46,443 nt of DNA from Marinobacter halodurans (GTDB taxonomy: Bacteria; Pseudomonadota; Gammaproteobacteria; Pseudomonadales; Oleiphilaceae). The position numbers and the translations under genes were made by a program. The notes under the pieces were generated by a model. The model saw only the letters and a program-made list of their open reading frames with translations, was not told the DNA's origin and ran no database searches. The stretch lies in contig NZ_SJDL01000042.1 in NCBI RefSeq assembly GCF_004327985.1, positions 1-46,443 on the forward strand, read 5' to 3'. Shown piece after piece: positions 18,542 through 28,130 of the stretch. Every line of letters starts with the position of its first letter. Positions within the stretch are counted from its first letter, which is position 1.

Positions 18542-20791
18542 ATGTCCAGACGTTACGGCGCCCTTTTCCTGGAAAATGAAACGCCTCCGGCGGATAAACC
18601 GACAGAGGAGCAGCGCACTCCCTACCGACTCCTGATCGTTGACGACGAGCCCAACATCCTGTCGTCTCTCAAACGTGTCTTCGCACGGGAAAACTACACC
18701 CTGTTCTTTGCCCGATCGGGCGAGGAAGCGCTGGCCGTCATGGAGAAGGAATCCATCGACCTGGTCATGACGGACTTCATGATGCCGGGTCTCAACGGCA
18801 GCGAGCTGTTGCGCCGGGTCCGGGAGCGTTGGCCGGATACGATCCGGCTCATGCTGACCGGCCATGCCAATACGGATGCCGTCATGGGGTCCATCCGCGA
18901 GGGAGCAGTCTACCGGTTCATCCTCAAACCCTGGAATGACGACGACCTCCGCCTCACCATCGCCCTGGCCCTGGAGCAGTACGAACTGGTTCGCAAGAAC
19001 CGTTCCCTGGAGCAGCAGAACCAGAAACAGAACAAGGACCTGGAAACCATCGCCAAGATGGGGGTCACCAACCGCAGCCAGCTGGCCATTCTCCTGCACA
19101 AGAAAGGCTGGCTGAATCCGCAGCAGATCCAGCAATTGCACCGGGAAATGCAGAGCAAGAAGGCACCGGTCATCCAGCTCATCATGGAGCACGACTGGCT
19201 GGACGCCGACAAGATCTACAATCTGCTGAAGACGGAGATGATGTTCGATGAAGTCGACCTGCGCGAAGCCCAGGTGGACCCCAACCTGCTGAACCTGATC
19301 CCGCAGAAGGTCTGCACGCGTCACCTGTTGCTGCCGCTCAATGTCGTCGGCAACCGCCTGCACCTGGCCATGGTCGATCCCATGGAGATTTCCCTGATCG
19401 ACGAACTGGCCTTCATGTCCGGCTACTCCATCAATCCCCTGGTCTGTCCGCTTGAGCAGATGCAGAAAAAGCTGGCGGAGATGTTCGGAGCGGCGAGCGA
19501 AGGCATCGACGAGCTGGCCACCCGCATCGGCATGGACGACCCCTACGAGGGCATCGAGATCGTCCTTGATGAGGACAAGGATTCGGAAAGCCTGGAGCAG
19601 CTTCTCGGCAGCTCGGAAGAACCGCCGGCCATCCGGCTGGTCAATGCCATCATCCTGGAAGCCCTGCGGCTGAGAGCCAGCGACATCCATATCCATCCGC
19701 GCACCAAGGCGTTGATCGTTCGCTACCGCATCGACGGCGTCCTGCAGGACAAGATCCAGATTCCCACCGACCTGTTGATGTCCGTGGTCTCGCGGATCAA
19801 GGTCATGGCGGAGATGGACATCACCGAGCGGCGTCGGCCCCAGGATGGTCGGATTACGGTCAAGACCCCGATGCGGATTGTCGACCTGCGCATCTCCACC
19901 CTGCCGACCATCAACGGGGAGAAGGTCGTCATGCGGGTGCTGGAACGGCAATCGTCGGTCCAGTCGCTACAGGACCTGGGCCTGTCCCAGCACAACCTCC
20001 AGAGCCTCACCCGGGTGGTCAGCAAACCCCAGGGCATCATTCTCGCCACCGGCCCGACCGGCAGCGGCAAGACCACGACGCTCTATGCCCTGTTGCAGCA
20101 TAACGCCACGCCCGAACGAAACTACGTCACCATTGAGGATCCAGTCGAGTATCAGGTCGACATGGCGGGCCAGGTTCCCGTAAAGGACCGCATCGGCCTG
20201 GATTTCGCCACCATCCTCCGGGCGATCCTCCGGCAGGACCCGGATGTGATCCTGCTGGGCGAAATCCGTGACGAAGAAACCGCCGATGTCGCCTTCCACG
20301 CCGCGATGACCGGCCACCTGGTCTACTCCACGCTACACACCAGTTCCGCGGCGGCAACCGTGGCACGGCTGCTGGACCTCGATCTGAAGCCCTACGTGCT
20401 GGCTTCGGCCCTGGAAGCCATCATTGCGCAGCGGCTGATCCGGCGCCTGTGCCAGAAGTGCAAGCAGGAGGTGGACCCCGATCCTGAGCTGGCCGCCCAA
20501 CTGGGCCCGCAATTCACGAACCCCGGCACGGTCTACTACGGGCCCAAGGGGTGTAACCACTGCCACAACGGCTATACCGGGCGCATTGCGCTACACGAGG
20601 TGCTGACCATCAACGAGGAGTTGCGCCAGGCCATCACGGAACGGGCAAGCGCACTGACCATCGAGAGCCTCGCCAAGCAAAGGGGCATGAAACTCCTCAT
20701 CGACGATGCGGCCGAGAAAGTCGCCGCCGGGCTCACCTCGCTGGAAGAGGTCCTGCGTATTCTGGGGCCGCAGGATCAGGCCTATGCCTGA
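18542..20791 (+). CDS. Receiver domain fused to a PilB/GspE-type secretion ATPase
   Basis: This is a 749-residue fusion. Residues about 28-150 are a receiver domain (VDDEPN, phospho-acceptor D78 in TDFMMPG, KPW motif). Residues about 175-340 resemble the MshEN/GspE N-terminal region (LLHKKGWLNPQQIQQL; LLPLNVVGNRLHLAMVDP). Residues about 370-749 are a full type II/IV secretion ATPase: RASDIHIHP, Walker A GPTGSGKT at 504-511 (K510), Walker B ILLGEIRDEET, His box VYSTLHT and the zinc tetracysteine C637/C640/C671/C674. PilB/GspE hexamers power pilus assembly or secretion. Control by direct phosphorylation of an attached receiver would be unusual. No pilin or platform gene lies nearby. The MshEN c-di-GMP motif looks degenerate. 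Confidence 0.93.
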   Translation: MSRRYGALFLENETPPADKPTEEQRTPYRLLIVDDEPNILSSLKRVFARENYTLFFARSGEEALAVMEKESIDLVMTDFMMPGLNGSELLRRVRERWPDTIRLMLTGHANTDAVMGSIREGAVYRFILKPWNDDDLRLTIALALEQYELVRKNRSLEQQNQKQNKDLETIAKMGVTNRSQLAILLHKKGWLNPQQIQQLHREMQSKKAPVIQLIMEHDWLDADKIYNLLKTEMMFDEVDLREAQVDPNLLNLIPQKVCTRHLLLPLNVVGNRLHLAMVDPMEISLIDELAFMSGYSINPLVCPLEQMQKKLAEMFGAASEGIDELATRIGMDDPYEGIEIVLDEDKDSESLEQLLGSSEEPPAIRLVNAIILEALRLRASDIHIHPRTKALIVRYRIDGVLQDKIQIPTDLLMSVVSRIKVMAEMDITERRRPQDGRITVKTPMRIVDLRISTLPTINGEKVVMRVLERQSSVQSLQDLGLSQHNLQSLTRVVSKPQGIILATGPTGSGKTTTLYALLQHNATPERNYVTIEDPVEYQVDMAGQVPVKDRIGLDFATILRAILRQDPDVILLGEIRDEETADVAFHAAMTGHLVYSTLHTSSAAATVARLLDLDLKPYVLASALEAIIAQRLIRRLCQKCKQEVDPDPELAAQLGPQFTNPGTVYYGPKGCNHCHNGYTGRIALHEVLTINEELRQAITERASALTIESLAKQRGMKLLIDDAAEKVAAGLTSLEEVLRILGPQDQAYA

Positions 20792-23700
20792 CCCCATTCC
20801 TCACATCCGGCTGCGCACCTGCCTGAGCCTGGCGGTGGCGTTCCTGCTGATGTCTTTGGGTCTGATAGCCCTCGGCGACCAGGTTTTCAATGCCGATCCC
20901 CGCCAGCCCGTTTGGGCGTTGCTTCCTTCGACGATGCTGCTGGTGTTCGCCGCCGCGCTGCTGTTCACGGTCTACCTCATCGGTTCACGCATACTGGTGG
21001 CCATCGCCGCGCTGACGACGTTAGGCCTGTCCCTGCTCATCCTGTTCTGGCCAGCGACCGATTCGCCGGAGACCGCCCCCTATCTGCCCCTCGATGACGT
21101 TCATCATGGTTCGGGCATTACGGCCCTGACCCTTGCAGCCCTGGGTGTCAGGTTCCTGTCGGCACTGTCCCGGACCAACATGCGGCCCATAGTCGCTATC
21201 ACGAGCGCGGTGCTGGTTGTGTCAGGCGCACTCTCCCTGGCTTCGGTCTGGCTCCCCGCCCTTGCTCCCTATTCCTACAGTATCCGCCCGGAAACCAATC
21301 TCCTGCTGGGCCCCATACTGATACTCGCGGGCTGGGCTCTCACCGAACCGAAACCCTTGGTCGGTCCAGGGCCGGACATCCCCCCCAGGCTATGGATCTC
21401 GGGAGCGCTGTGCGCCTTGGTGGCCACCGTATGCTGGTACGGTGTGAGGACCTATCAGATTAACGACATGATCCAGCGAAACGAGCAGCTCACCCAACAC
21501 CTCAGAAAGTCGATCAGCGACAAATACCGGGCGGACCTGTCCCTGGTCGATCGCATAGCATCAAGATGGCAGGCTTCGAACGAGCTCCCCGAACTCGCGC
21601 TCTGGTATACGGAGGCCCTCACCCACCTTCGTGGCTTCCCTGAAATTCACGTTATGGCGGTGCTGGACGGCATGAATGTCAGGGATCAGGTGATGGATCG
21701 GCGCCCGGAGTCTGCCCGGGTTATCGAACAGGCCATCGGCTCCGAAAGTGGCCGCGACTGGCTGGAACATATCGACAGGCATGCGCAGGCTACCATGGGG
21801 CCTACACTCATCTCAGGGAGCCAAAAACCCTACGCCGTCATTGCAGCACCGCTGCGTTTACCCGGACATTCCGAGTATAAAATCGCCGCGCTGATCAATC
21901 TCAGGACAATGATCGGCGAAGTGCTGGACGCAAGGGACAAGGGTTTCGCGCTGTCCGTCACCCGTAACGGCCAGGTCGTGTTCGATAGCCAGGAGGGCGG
22001 CTCAGGCAACTCATCGACCATTTCCCGTGAGACCCTGTCGTTCCATCACGATGATCCCTGGACGATTGCCAGTCATACGGCCAGTTCCGGCTTTCCCGTC
22101 GCCGAATTCTATCTGCCCGCCAGCATCTTCTTTACCGGCAGCCTTATGACCACCCTGTTCCTGGTCAGCCTCGCCGGCGGCCACCAGTCGCGGCAACAGA
22201 ACCGGGCCTACAGCCGACTCAACGAGCGGTTGTCCGAGCTCCTTGCCCGGGAAAGGGAGGTTCGACATACCAACGAACGCATCATGCATTTCTCGCCGGA
22301 TATCCTGTGCTCCATTTCGGCGAACGGCCGGTTTGTCCAGGTCAACCCGGCGTCACAGCATCTTTTCGGTTATACGCCGGATGCCCTGAAAGGGCAGCAC
22401 ATCTCGATGGTGGTGGATCCGGCCGATCTCGGGGCCACCATGGAGAAGGTCAAGGAAACCATCGAAGACAGCCCGACCGTCGAATTTCGCAACCACTGCC
22501 TGCACCGGGACGGGCATACGGTCTCGATGGTGTGGTCGGCAGAATGGTCGGAAGAGGACAACGCCCTGTTCTGTGTCGGACGGGACATCTCCGCCAACAT
22601 CACCGCCGAGTTACTGGCCAAGGAACGACAGCAGTTCTTCTCCCTCACACCGGAAATGTTCTGTATTGTCGACCTCAATGGTCTGTTCTTCGAAACCAAC
22701 CCGGCATTCTCCAGCGTCCTCGGCTATTCGCAGACCGAGCTGATCGGGGCCTCGTACATGCGCCTGGTCGTCGAAGAGGACAGAAACCGTCTGGCGGCTG
22801 CCGTCAACCGGCTGATCGGAGGCAAGAGCATCCACGATCTGGAAATCCGGGTACTGGACAGGCATCACGGGGAACACTGGCTGCAGTTGAATGCGGTACT
22901 CAGCGACGACGAACTGATCTACTGCGCCGCCCGCGACATCACCCCCATCAAGCGGACGCAGGAAGCCCTGAAGCAGAGCCAGGATCTGCTGCGCATTTCG
23001 GAGACAGCGGCCCGTATTGGTGGCTGGGAGCTGGACCGGGTGACCCTGCGGGCCCGTTGGACCGATATGGTCTATGAGCTGCATGGACTGGAGCCCGATT
23101 CATGTACCCCATCACTGCAGGAAATCATCGACGCTTTCGCCCCCGAAGACCGGCCTCGACTAAAGGCGCTGGTGGACGCCTGCTTCGAACAGGGAACACC
23201 CTTCGACGAAGAACTGCGATTGCACCCGGCAAACGGAACACGGAAGTGGGTTCGCACCATCGGCCACGCCGTGGTCGGTGACGACGGCCAGGTCATCCGG
23301 CTGCAGGGGGCCCTGCAGGACATCACCCAGATCAAGCAGTCCCAGGATGAAATACGCCGTCTCGACCAGCGGTTGACGACCGTCTTCGAAAGCATCACCG
23401 ATGCCTTTTTTACGCTGGACCACAGCTGGCGCTTCACCCGCGTCAATTCCCGCTCGGAAGAGCTGCTGCGCCGGTCGGCCGATGACCTGCTGGGACGTTC
23501 GCTCTGGGACCTGTTTCCCGAGGCCAGGGGGACAATATTTGAGAGTGAGTATGGACGCGCCCTGGAAACCGGCGAATCGGTGTTTTTTGAGACCTATTAC
23601 GAGCCACTGGATATCTGGGTCGAGGTCAGCGCCTATCCGTCCGAGGAGGGTCTGGCGGTCTATTTCAGGAGTATTGGAGAACGCAAGCGGGCCGAAGCCG

Positions 23701-24431
23701 ACCTGAAGCGGACGCTGGAGGAACTGGAGCGCAGCAACCAGGAGCTGGAGAGCTTTGCCTTCGTGGCGTCCCACGATCTCCAGGAACCCCTCAGGAAGAT
23801 CCAAACGTTTGCCGATCGCCTCATTTCCCGAAGTGAAATGCTGCCGGATACGGAAAAAGATTATCTCAAACGCATGCAATCGGCGGCCTCGCGCATGCAA
23901 TCCCTGATCAGGGACCTGCTTTCCTACTCGAGGATCACCACGCGGGCCAAACCATTCACCCAGTGCGACACCAGTGCATTGATCGACGCCATCCTCGGGG
24001 ACATGGAAACCACGATCCAGGCGGAAGAGGCGGTCATCAAGGTCGACGACCTGCCACCGGTGTTTGGTGACGACACCCAGATCCGGCAGGTCCTCCAGAA
24101 CCTGATCAGCAACAGTGTCAAATTTCATAAAAAAGACACCCCTCCCTATATCGCTATACGTGCGGAGGACGTTACTGTTCAGGAGTGGACACTTTGTATC
24201 CAGGACAATGGCGTGGGGTTCGACATGGACTACGCTGAACGTATATTCGAACCGTTCCAGAGACTCCACAGCCGGGACGAATTCCCGGGAACAGGCATCG
24301 GCCTGGCCATCGTCAAGAAAGTACTCGAGCGTCATCATGCACGGTTCGCTGTTGAATCGTGCCCGGGCGAAGGATCGTTATTCCGGATGACCTTTCCCCG
24401 GCAGGCCCAAGGATTGAGGAGCCCCCCATGA
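20784..24431 (+). CDS. Membrane multi-PAS histidine kinase with extracytoplasmic sensor
   Basis: The ATG at 20784 (MPDPIPHIRLRTCLS) overlaps the preceding stop by 8 bases and gives 1215 residues. An N-terminal membrane region of about seven or eight helices (residues 10-225) is followed by a CHASE-like extracytoplasmic domain (about 230-440), ending in another TM helix (FFTGSLMTTLFLVSLAG). Four PAS domains come next (starting near 490, 615, 735 and 865). The kinase core has H997 in ASHDLQEPLRKI, the DHp type seen in phytochrome-like kinases. The ATPase domain has NLISNSVKF, DNGVGFD and GTGIGLAIV. The downstream response regulator of the Rcp type is its likely direct partner, given the ATGA overlap. 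Confidence 0.92.
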   Translation: MPDPIPHIRLRTCLSLAVAFLLMSLGLIALGDQVFNADPRQPVWALLPSTMLLVFAAALLFTVYLIGSRILVAIAALTTLGLSLLILFWPATDSPETAPYLPLDDVHHGSGITALTLAALGVRFLSALSRTNMRPIVAITSAVLVVSGALSLASVWLPALAPYSYSIRPETNLLLGPILILAGWALTEPKPLVGPGPDIPPRLWISGALCALVATVCWYGVRTYQINDMIQRNEQLTQHLRKSISDKYRADLSLVDRIASRWQASNELPELALWYTEALTHLRGFPEIHVMAVLDGMNVRDQVMDRRPESARVIEQAIGSESGRDWLEHIDRHAQATMGPTLISGSQKPYAVIAAPLRLPGHSEYKIAALINLRTMIGEVLDARDKGFALSVTRNGQVVFDSQEGGSGNSSTISRETLSFHHDDPWTIASHTASSGFPVAEFYLPASIFFTGSLMTTLFLVSLAGGHQSRQQNRAYSRLNERLSELLAREREVRHTNERIMHFSPDILCSISANGRFVQVNPASQHLFGYTPDALKGQHISMVVDPADLGATMEKVKETIEDSPTVEFRNHCLHRDGHTVSMVWSAEWSEEDNALFCVGRDISANITAELLAKERQQFFSLTPEMFCIVDLNGLFFETNPAFSSVLGYSQTELIGASYMRLVVEEDRNRLAAAVNRLIGGKSIHDLEIRVLDRHHGEHWLQLNAVLSDDELIYCAARDITPIKRTQEALKQSQDLLRISETAARIGGWELDRVTLRARWTDMVYELHGLEPDSCTPSLQEIIDAFAPEDRPRLKALVDACFEQGTPFDEELRLHPANGTRKWVRTIGHAVVGDDGQVIRLQGALQDITQIKQSQDEIRRLDQRLTTVFESITDAFFTLDHSWRFTRVNSRSEELLRRSADDLLGRSLWDLFPEARGTIFESEYGRALETGESVFFETYYEPLDIWVEVSAYPSEEGLAVYFRSIGERKRAEADLKRTLEELERSNQELESFAFVASHDLQEPLRKIQTFADRLISRSEMLPDTEKDYLKRMQSAASRMQSLIRDLLSYSRITTRAKPFTQCDTSALIDAILGDMETTIQAEEAVIKVDDLPPVFGDDTQIRQVLQNLISNSVKFHKKDTPPYIAIRAEDVTVQEWTLCIQDNGVGFDMDYAERIFEPFQRLHSRDEFPGTGIGLAIVKKVLERHHARFAVESCPGEGSLFRMTFPRQAQGLRSPP

Positions 24432-24862
24432 TCACAGCAACCAGAGCAGCAACGATTTTGATCGCCGAAGACGACCCCGATGACCGCCTCCTCCTGTCGG
24501 AAGCCATCTCCGACAGCCAGATGACCTATGAAACCGTCTTTGCAACAGACGGCGAAGAGGTCATGTCCTTCCTGCGTGGCAATCCGGCCAGCGTGAAACG
24601 GGGCGCCCTGCCAGACCTGATCCTTCTCGACATCAACATGCCACGCAAGAACGGGGAGGAGGTCATCAGGGAACTGGCCGGCCATCCGTTCCTGGGAAAG
24701 ATTCCCATCATCGTGCTGAGCACGGCTTCCAACCTGGCGAGCAGGCTGGGGCACTTTCCCAATGTGCACCAGTGCTTCTCCAAGCCCGCCAACTACAGTG
24801 ACCTGGTTTGCCTGGTCAGCAAATTGCCGACATACATTCAGAATGACCGCGGACGACCCTGA
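24428..24862 (+). CDS. Single-domain (Rcp-type) response regulator
   Basis: This 144-residue stand-alone receiver starts at ATG 24428, overlapping the kinase stop as ATGA, with GGAG 8 bases upstream. It has the acidic cluster EDDPDD, phospho-acceptor D68 (LILLDINMP), conserved Ser/Thr in VLSTAS and the Lys of FSKPAN. It has no output domain. The ILIAEDDPDDRLLLSEA form and long loop after strand 2 are those of Rcp1-like regulators, which serve phytochrome-type kinases by phosphotransfer or interaction. It is presumably phosphorylated by the preceding kinase and may pass phosphate on or act by docking. Confidence 0.92.
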   Translation: MITATRAATILIAEDDPDDRLLLSEAISDSQMTYETVFATDGEEVMSFLRGNPASVKRGALPDLILLDINMPRKNGEEVIRELAGHPFLGKIPIIVLSTASNLASRLGHFPNVHQCFSKPANYSDLVCLVSKLPTYIQNDRGRP

Positions 24863-24869
24863 GGTGCCA

Positions 24870-27800
24870 ATGGCAGCCATTCCTCAAGCAACACTGCATA
24901 TCCTGCTGATCGAGGACGATGAGGATGATGTCCTCATTACACGGGACCTGCTTTCCGAAGGGCTGGAAGTCGCGTGGTCCCTGGACTGGAAGCGCCATTT
25001 CACGGACGGCCTGGCCGCACTGAGCGACAACGACTACGATGTGGCGCTGGTGGACCTGCGCCTCGGTCCCGACTCGGGTATCGATCTGATTCAGGCGGCC
25101 CGGGGTCAAGGCAGTCGTACGCCGGCCATACTCCTGACCGGACAGGGGGATACGGAGCTGGACCTGCATGCGGTGGAGCTGGGAGCCGCCGACTACCTCG
25201 TCAAGGGCGACGTCGATGGCCTGGGCATGGCCCGGAGTATTCACTATGCCGTCGAGCGGGCGCAACACAGGGCCCAACTGGAAGTCAGCGAAGCACGCTA
25301 CCGGTTTCTTTTTGATGCCAACCCGGAACCCCTGTGCCTGGTCGACGCGGAATCGAACGCCATTATCGCGCTCAATGCCGCGGGCGCCGAACTTTACGGA
25401 TCGTCTTTACCCGATCTGGAACAACAGCCGTTCAGCGCGCTGGTGGCCGATGACCAGTCACCGCTGACGTCGGATCCGGCCCTGTCTGGCTTTTGCCCCA
25501 AGAGTGGCACTCGCCTTGAAATCCATCGAAGGCAGGATGGCAGCCCGTTCTACGTCGAGATCACCGAGCATTCCGTCGTGCTGGATCAGGGACCAGCCCA
25601 CCTGTTGATGCTGACGGACGTCTCCCCCCGCATTGAGGCGTCCCGCAAGGCCCGGGAAAGCGAGGAAGCCTATCTCAAGCTGCTGACCGATCTGCGGGAT
25701 GCCGTTGTGGTCATCGACCAGAACCGGTCGGTACTTTTTGCCAACAAATCGGCGCATGCCCTCTTCCACACCACCCGGGCGGAGGACATCCGCCTGCCTG
25801 GGCAACTTCCGGCGCCCGACGAACCGGCACCGACCATCCTGAACCTGGGCGAGGAAGCCGGGGTATCGAAATGGACGGACATCCAGACCTCCCGGACGCA
25901 GTGGAATGGCGTGTCCGCCAGCATCGTGACGCTGCGAGACATGACCGACCGCATCAAGAACCAGGAGCGGATGCGGTTACTGACCCGCAGTATCGAGTCC
26001 TCCTCCAACGGGATCGTGATTGCCGAGGCGGGCCCCCGGAATAATCCGATCATCTATGTGAACCCCGCCTTCGAGGCCATCACGGGCTATACCCAGGACG
26101 AGGTCGAGGGCCGGGACTGTCGGCTCCTGCAGGGGCCGGACACCGAGCCGGAAAAGGTGGCGGAAATCCGCAAGGCACTCGACAGCCGGCAGGAAATCCG
26201 CCTTGTCCTGCGCAACTACCGCAAGGACGGCACGCCATTCTGGAACGATCTCTACGTCGCCCCGGTGACCGATGAGAGCGGAGAGATCCGCCATTTCATC
26301 GGTGTCCAGAGCGATATCTCCGCGCACAGGGACGCGGAGTCGACCATCGCCTACAACGCCAGCCACGACGTACTGACCGGTCTGCCCAACCGGTCGCTAC
26401 TGGCCGACCGGATGGAACAGGGGCTGCAGTTCGCGGAAAGGCACAAGCGGACGCTGGCCGTCGTCTCCATCAACATGGACGGGTTCAAGCTCATCAACGA
26501 TTCACTGGGGCACCCGGTCGGCGATCGGGTTCTCGTCGAGGTGGGCAAACGCCTCAGCCAACTCACCCGGGCTGGCGATACGGTGGCCCGCCTGGGGAGT
26601 GACGAGTTCGTGGTGCTGTTGCCCGACCTGGCCTTGCCTTCGGATGTGGTCGGCATTGTGGAGAAAATACTGGCCAGACTCGCCCAGCCCTACCAGGTCC
26701 AGGACCATAACCTGCACCTGACAGCGAGCGCCGGGATCGCCAGCAGCCAGAAGAACCGGGACGACCCCATGGCCCTGGTGCAGCAAGCCGACATGGCCAT
26801 GATCCAGGCCAAACGCAAGGGGATGAACACCTACCAATGGTATACCTCCGACCTGAACGATGAAGCCAACAAGCGCGTCACCCTGCGCAACGAGCTGGAG
26901 AAGGCCATCGATTTGGGGCAGTTGATCCTTCACTACCAGCCCGAGGTGGACAGTCGTACCGGCAAGATCGTCAGCTCCGAGGCCCTGATTCGCTGGCAGC
27001 ACCCTGAGCAGGGCCTGGTCGCGCCGGGACAGTTCATTCCGCTTGCGGAAGAGACCGGCCAGATCATTCGTATCGGCCATTGGGTACTGGAACAGGCCTG
27101 TACCGACAACAAACGACTGATGGATAACGGCCACACCCAGCATGCGGTGTCCGTCAACGCCTCACCGCTCCAGCTGCAGCAGGACAATTTCGCCGCGTCG
27201 GTGCAGGCCGTGCTGGAGAAGACCGGGCTCCCGGCAGATCAGTTGGAGATCGAAATCACCGAATCTGTCCTGATTGGCGACAAGCAGCGGGTCATCGACA
27301 CCCTGAACGAGCTGTCCTCCATGGGCGTGAAGGTGACCATCGACGACTTTGGAACCGGGTTTTCCAGCCTCAGCTACATCAAGATGCTGCCCGCCTCAAA
27401 GCTGAAAATCGACCGGGCCTTCATCAAGGACGTCATCAGCGACAGCCAGGATGCCGCAATCACACTGGGGGTCATCTCCATGTCCCACCACCTGGGACTG
27501 GCGGTGGTTGCCGAAGGGGTTGAGACCGAAGCCCATGCCAACTTCCTTCGCCGCAACGAGTGTGACCTGTTGCAGGGCTATCACCTGTCCTACCCGGTGC
27601 CGATCGACGAACTGGAATCACTGCTCCAGTTGTCGGGAAAGAGCGTTCAGCCCCCCCGGGACGCGGAGCCGGAGCGGACACTGCTGATACTGGACGACGA
27701 GCAGAATATCATCCGCGCCCTGACACGCCTGCTGCGTCGGGACGGCTACCGGATCCTGTCAACCACCAACGCGCGGGAAGCCTTTGCCCTGCTTGCCGAG

Positions 27801-28067
27801 AATGACGTGCAGGTCATTATCTCCGACCAGCGCATGCCGGAGATGTCAGGCACCGAGTTTCTCAGCGAGGTCAAGGATATCTACCCGAACACCATTCGCA
27901 TCGTGCTGTCCGGCTACACCGATCTCAAGTCGATCACCGACGCCATCAACGAGGGCGCGATCTACAAGTTCCTGACCAAGCCCTGGGATGACGAACAGAT
28001 CCGCAGCAACATTCGTCAGGCATTCCGTCATCACGCTGCAGAGCAACATGCCGAGGAGTTTCAGTAA
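24870..28067 (+). CDS. REC-PAS-PAS-LOV-GGDEF-EAL-REC cyclic-di-GMP signalling protein
   Basis: From ATG 24870 (TGAGG upstream) the protein has 1065 residues; an in-frame ATG at 24843 would add nine. Receiver 1 (about 8-130) has D62. Two PAS domains occupy about 145-375. A LOV-type PAS (about 380-490) has GRDCRLLQ with C417, plus R418, Q421, R434, N449, N459 and Q480 at LOV2 spacing. The GGDEF domain (about 500-655) carries GSDEF (576-580) instead of GGDEF, with the I-site-like RAGD five residues before. The EAL domain (about 670-920) has E704-A-L, VNASPLQ, EITES, DDFGTGF, KIDRAF and EGVE, so phosphodiesterase activity is likely. The C-terminal receiver has D986. Output is probably c-di-GMP hydrolysis controlled by blue light and phosphorylation. 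Confidence 0.93.
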   Translation: MAAIPQATLHILLIEDDEDDVLITRDLLSEGLEVAWSLDWKRHFTDGLAALSDNDYDVALVDLRLGPDSGIDLIQAARGQGSRTPAILLTGQGDTELDLHAVELGAADYLVKGDVDGLGMARSIHYAVERAQHRAQLEVSEARYRFLFDANPEPLCLVDAESNAIIALNAAGAELYGSSLPDLEQQPFSALVADDQSPLTSDPALSGFCPKSGTRLEIHRRQDGSPFYVEITEHSVVLDQGPAHLLMLTDVSPRIEASRKARESEEAYLKLLTDLRDAVVVIDQNRSVLFANKSAHALFHTTRAEDIRLPGQLPAPDEPAPTILNLGEEAGVSKWTDIQTSRTQWNGVSASIVTLRDMTDRIKNQERMRLLTRSIESSSNGIVIAEAGPRNNPIIYVNPAFEAITGYTQDEVEGRDCRLLQGPDTEPEKVAEIRKALDSRQEIRLVLRNYRKDGTPFWNDLYVAPVTDESGEIRHFIGVQSDISAHRDAESTIAYNASHDVLTGLPNRSLLADRMEQGLQFAERHKRTLAVVSINMDGFKLINDSLGHPVGDRVLVEVGKRLSQLTRAGDTVARLGSDEFVVLLPDLALPSDVVGIVEKILARLAQPYQVQDHNLHLTASAGIASSQKNRDDPMALVQQADMAMIQAKRKGMNTYQWYTSDLNDEANKRVTLRNELEKAIDLGQLILHYQPEVDSRTGKIVSSEALIRWQHPEQGLVAPGQFIPLAEETGQIIRIGHWVLEQACTDNKRLMDNGHTQHAVSVNASPLQLQQDNFAASVQAVLEKTGLPADQLEIEITESVLIGDKQRVIDTLNELSSMGVKVTIDDFGTGFSSLSYIKMLPASKLKIDRAFIKDVISDSQDAAITLGVISMSHHLGLAVVAEGVETEAHANFLRRNECDLLQGYHLSYPVPIDELESLLQLSGKSVQPPRDAEPERTLLILDDEQNIIRALTRLLRRDGYRILSTTNAREAFALLAENDVQVIISDQRMPEMSGTEFLSEVKDIYPNTIRIVLSGYTDLKSITDAINEGAIYKFLTKPWDDEQIRSNIRQAFRHHAAEQHAEEFQ

Positions 28068-28130
28068 CGATGGACATCATAACGACCGTTTCCGGCATGC
28101 CAGCGCCCCCACGCCGTTGAGATCCAGAGC

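Noticed and set aside
19060-19260. c-di-GMP binding by the MshEN-like region of the receiver-ATPase fusion
   Set aside because: The RLG-type residues of the two 24-residue motifs are not recognisable, so direct c-di-GMP binding is not claimed.
28070-28120. A 16-codon frame with GAGGAG upstream, before the HD-GYP gene, as a leader peptide
   Set aside because: It is short, has no attenuator-like hairpins or codon pattern, and can arise by chance; the GAGGAG lies inside the preceding coding sequence.
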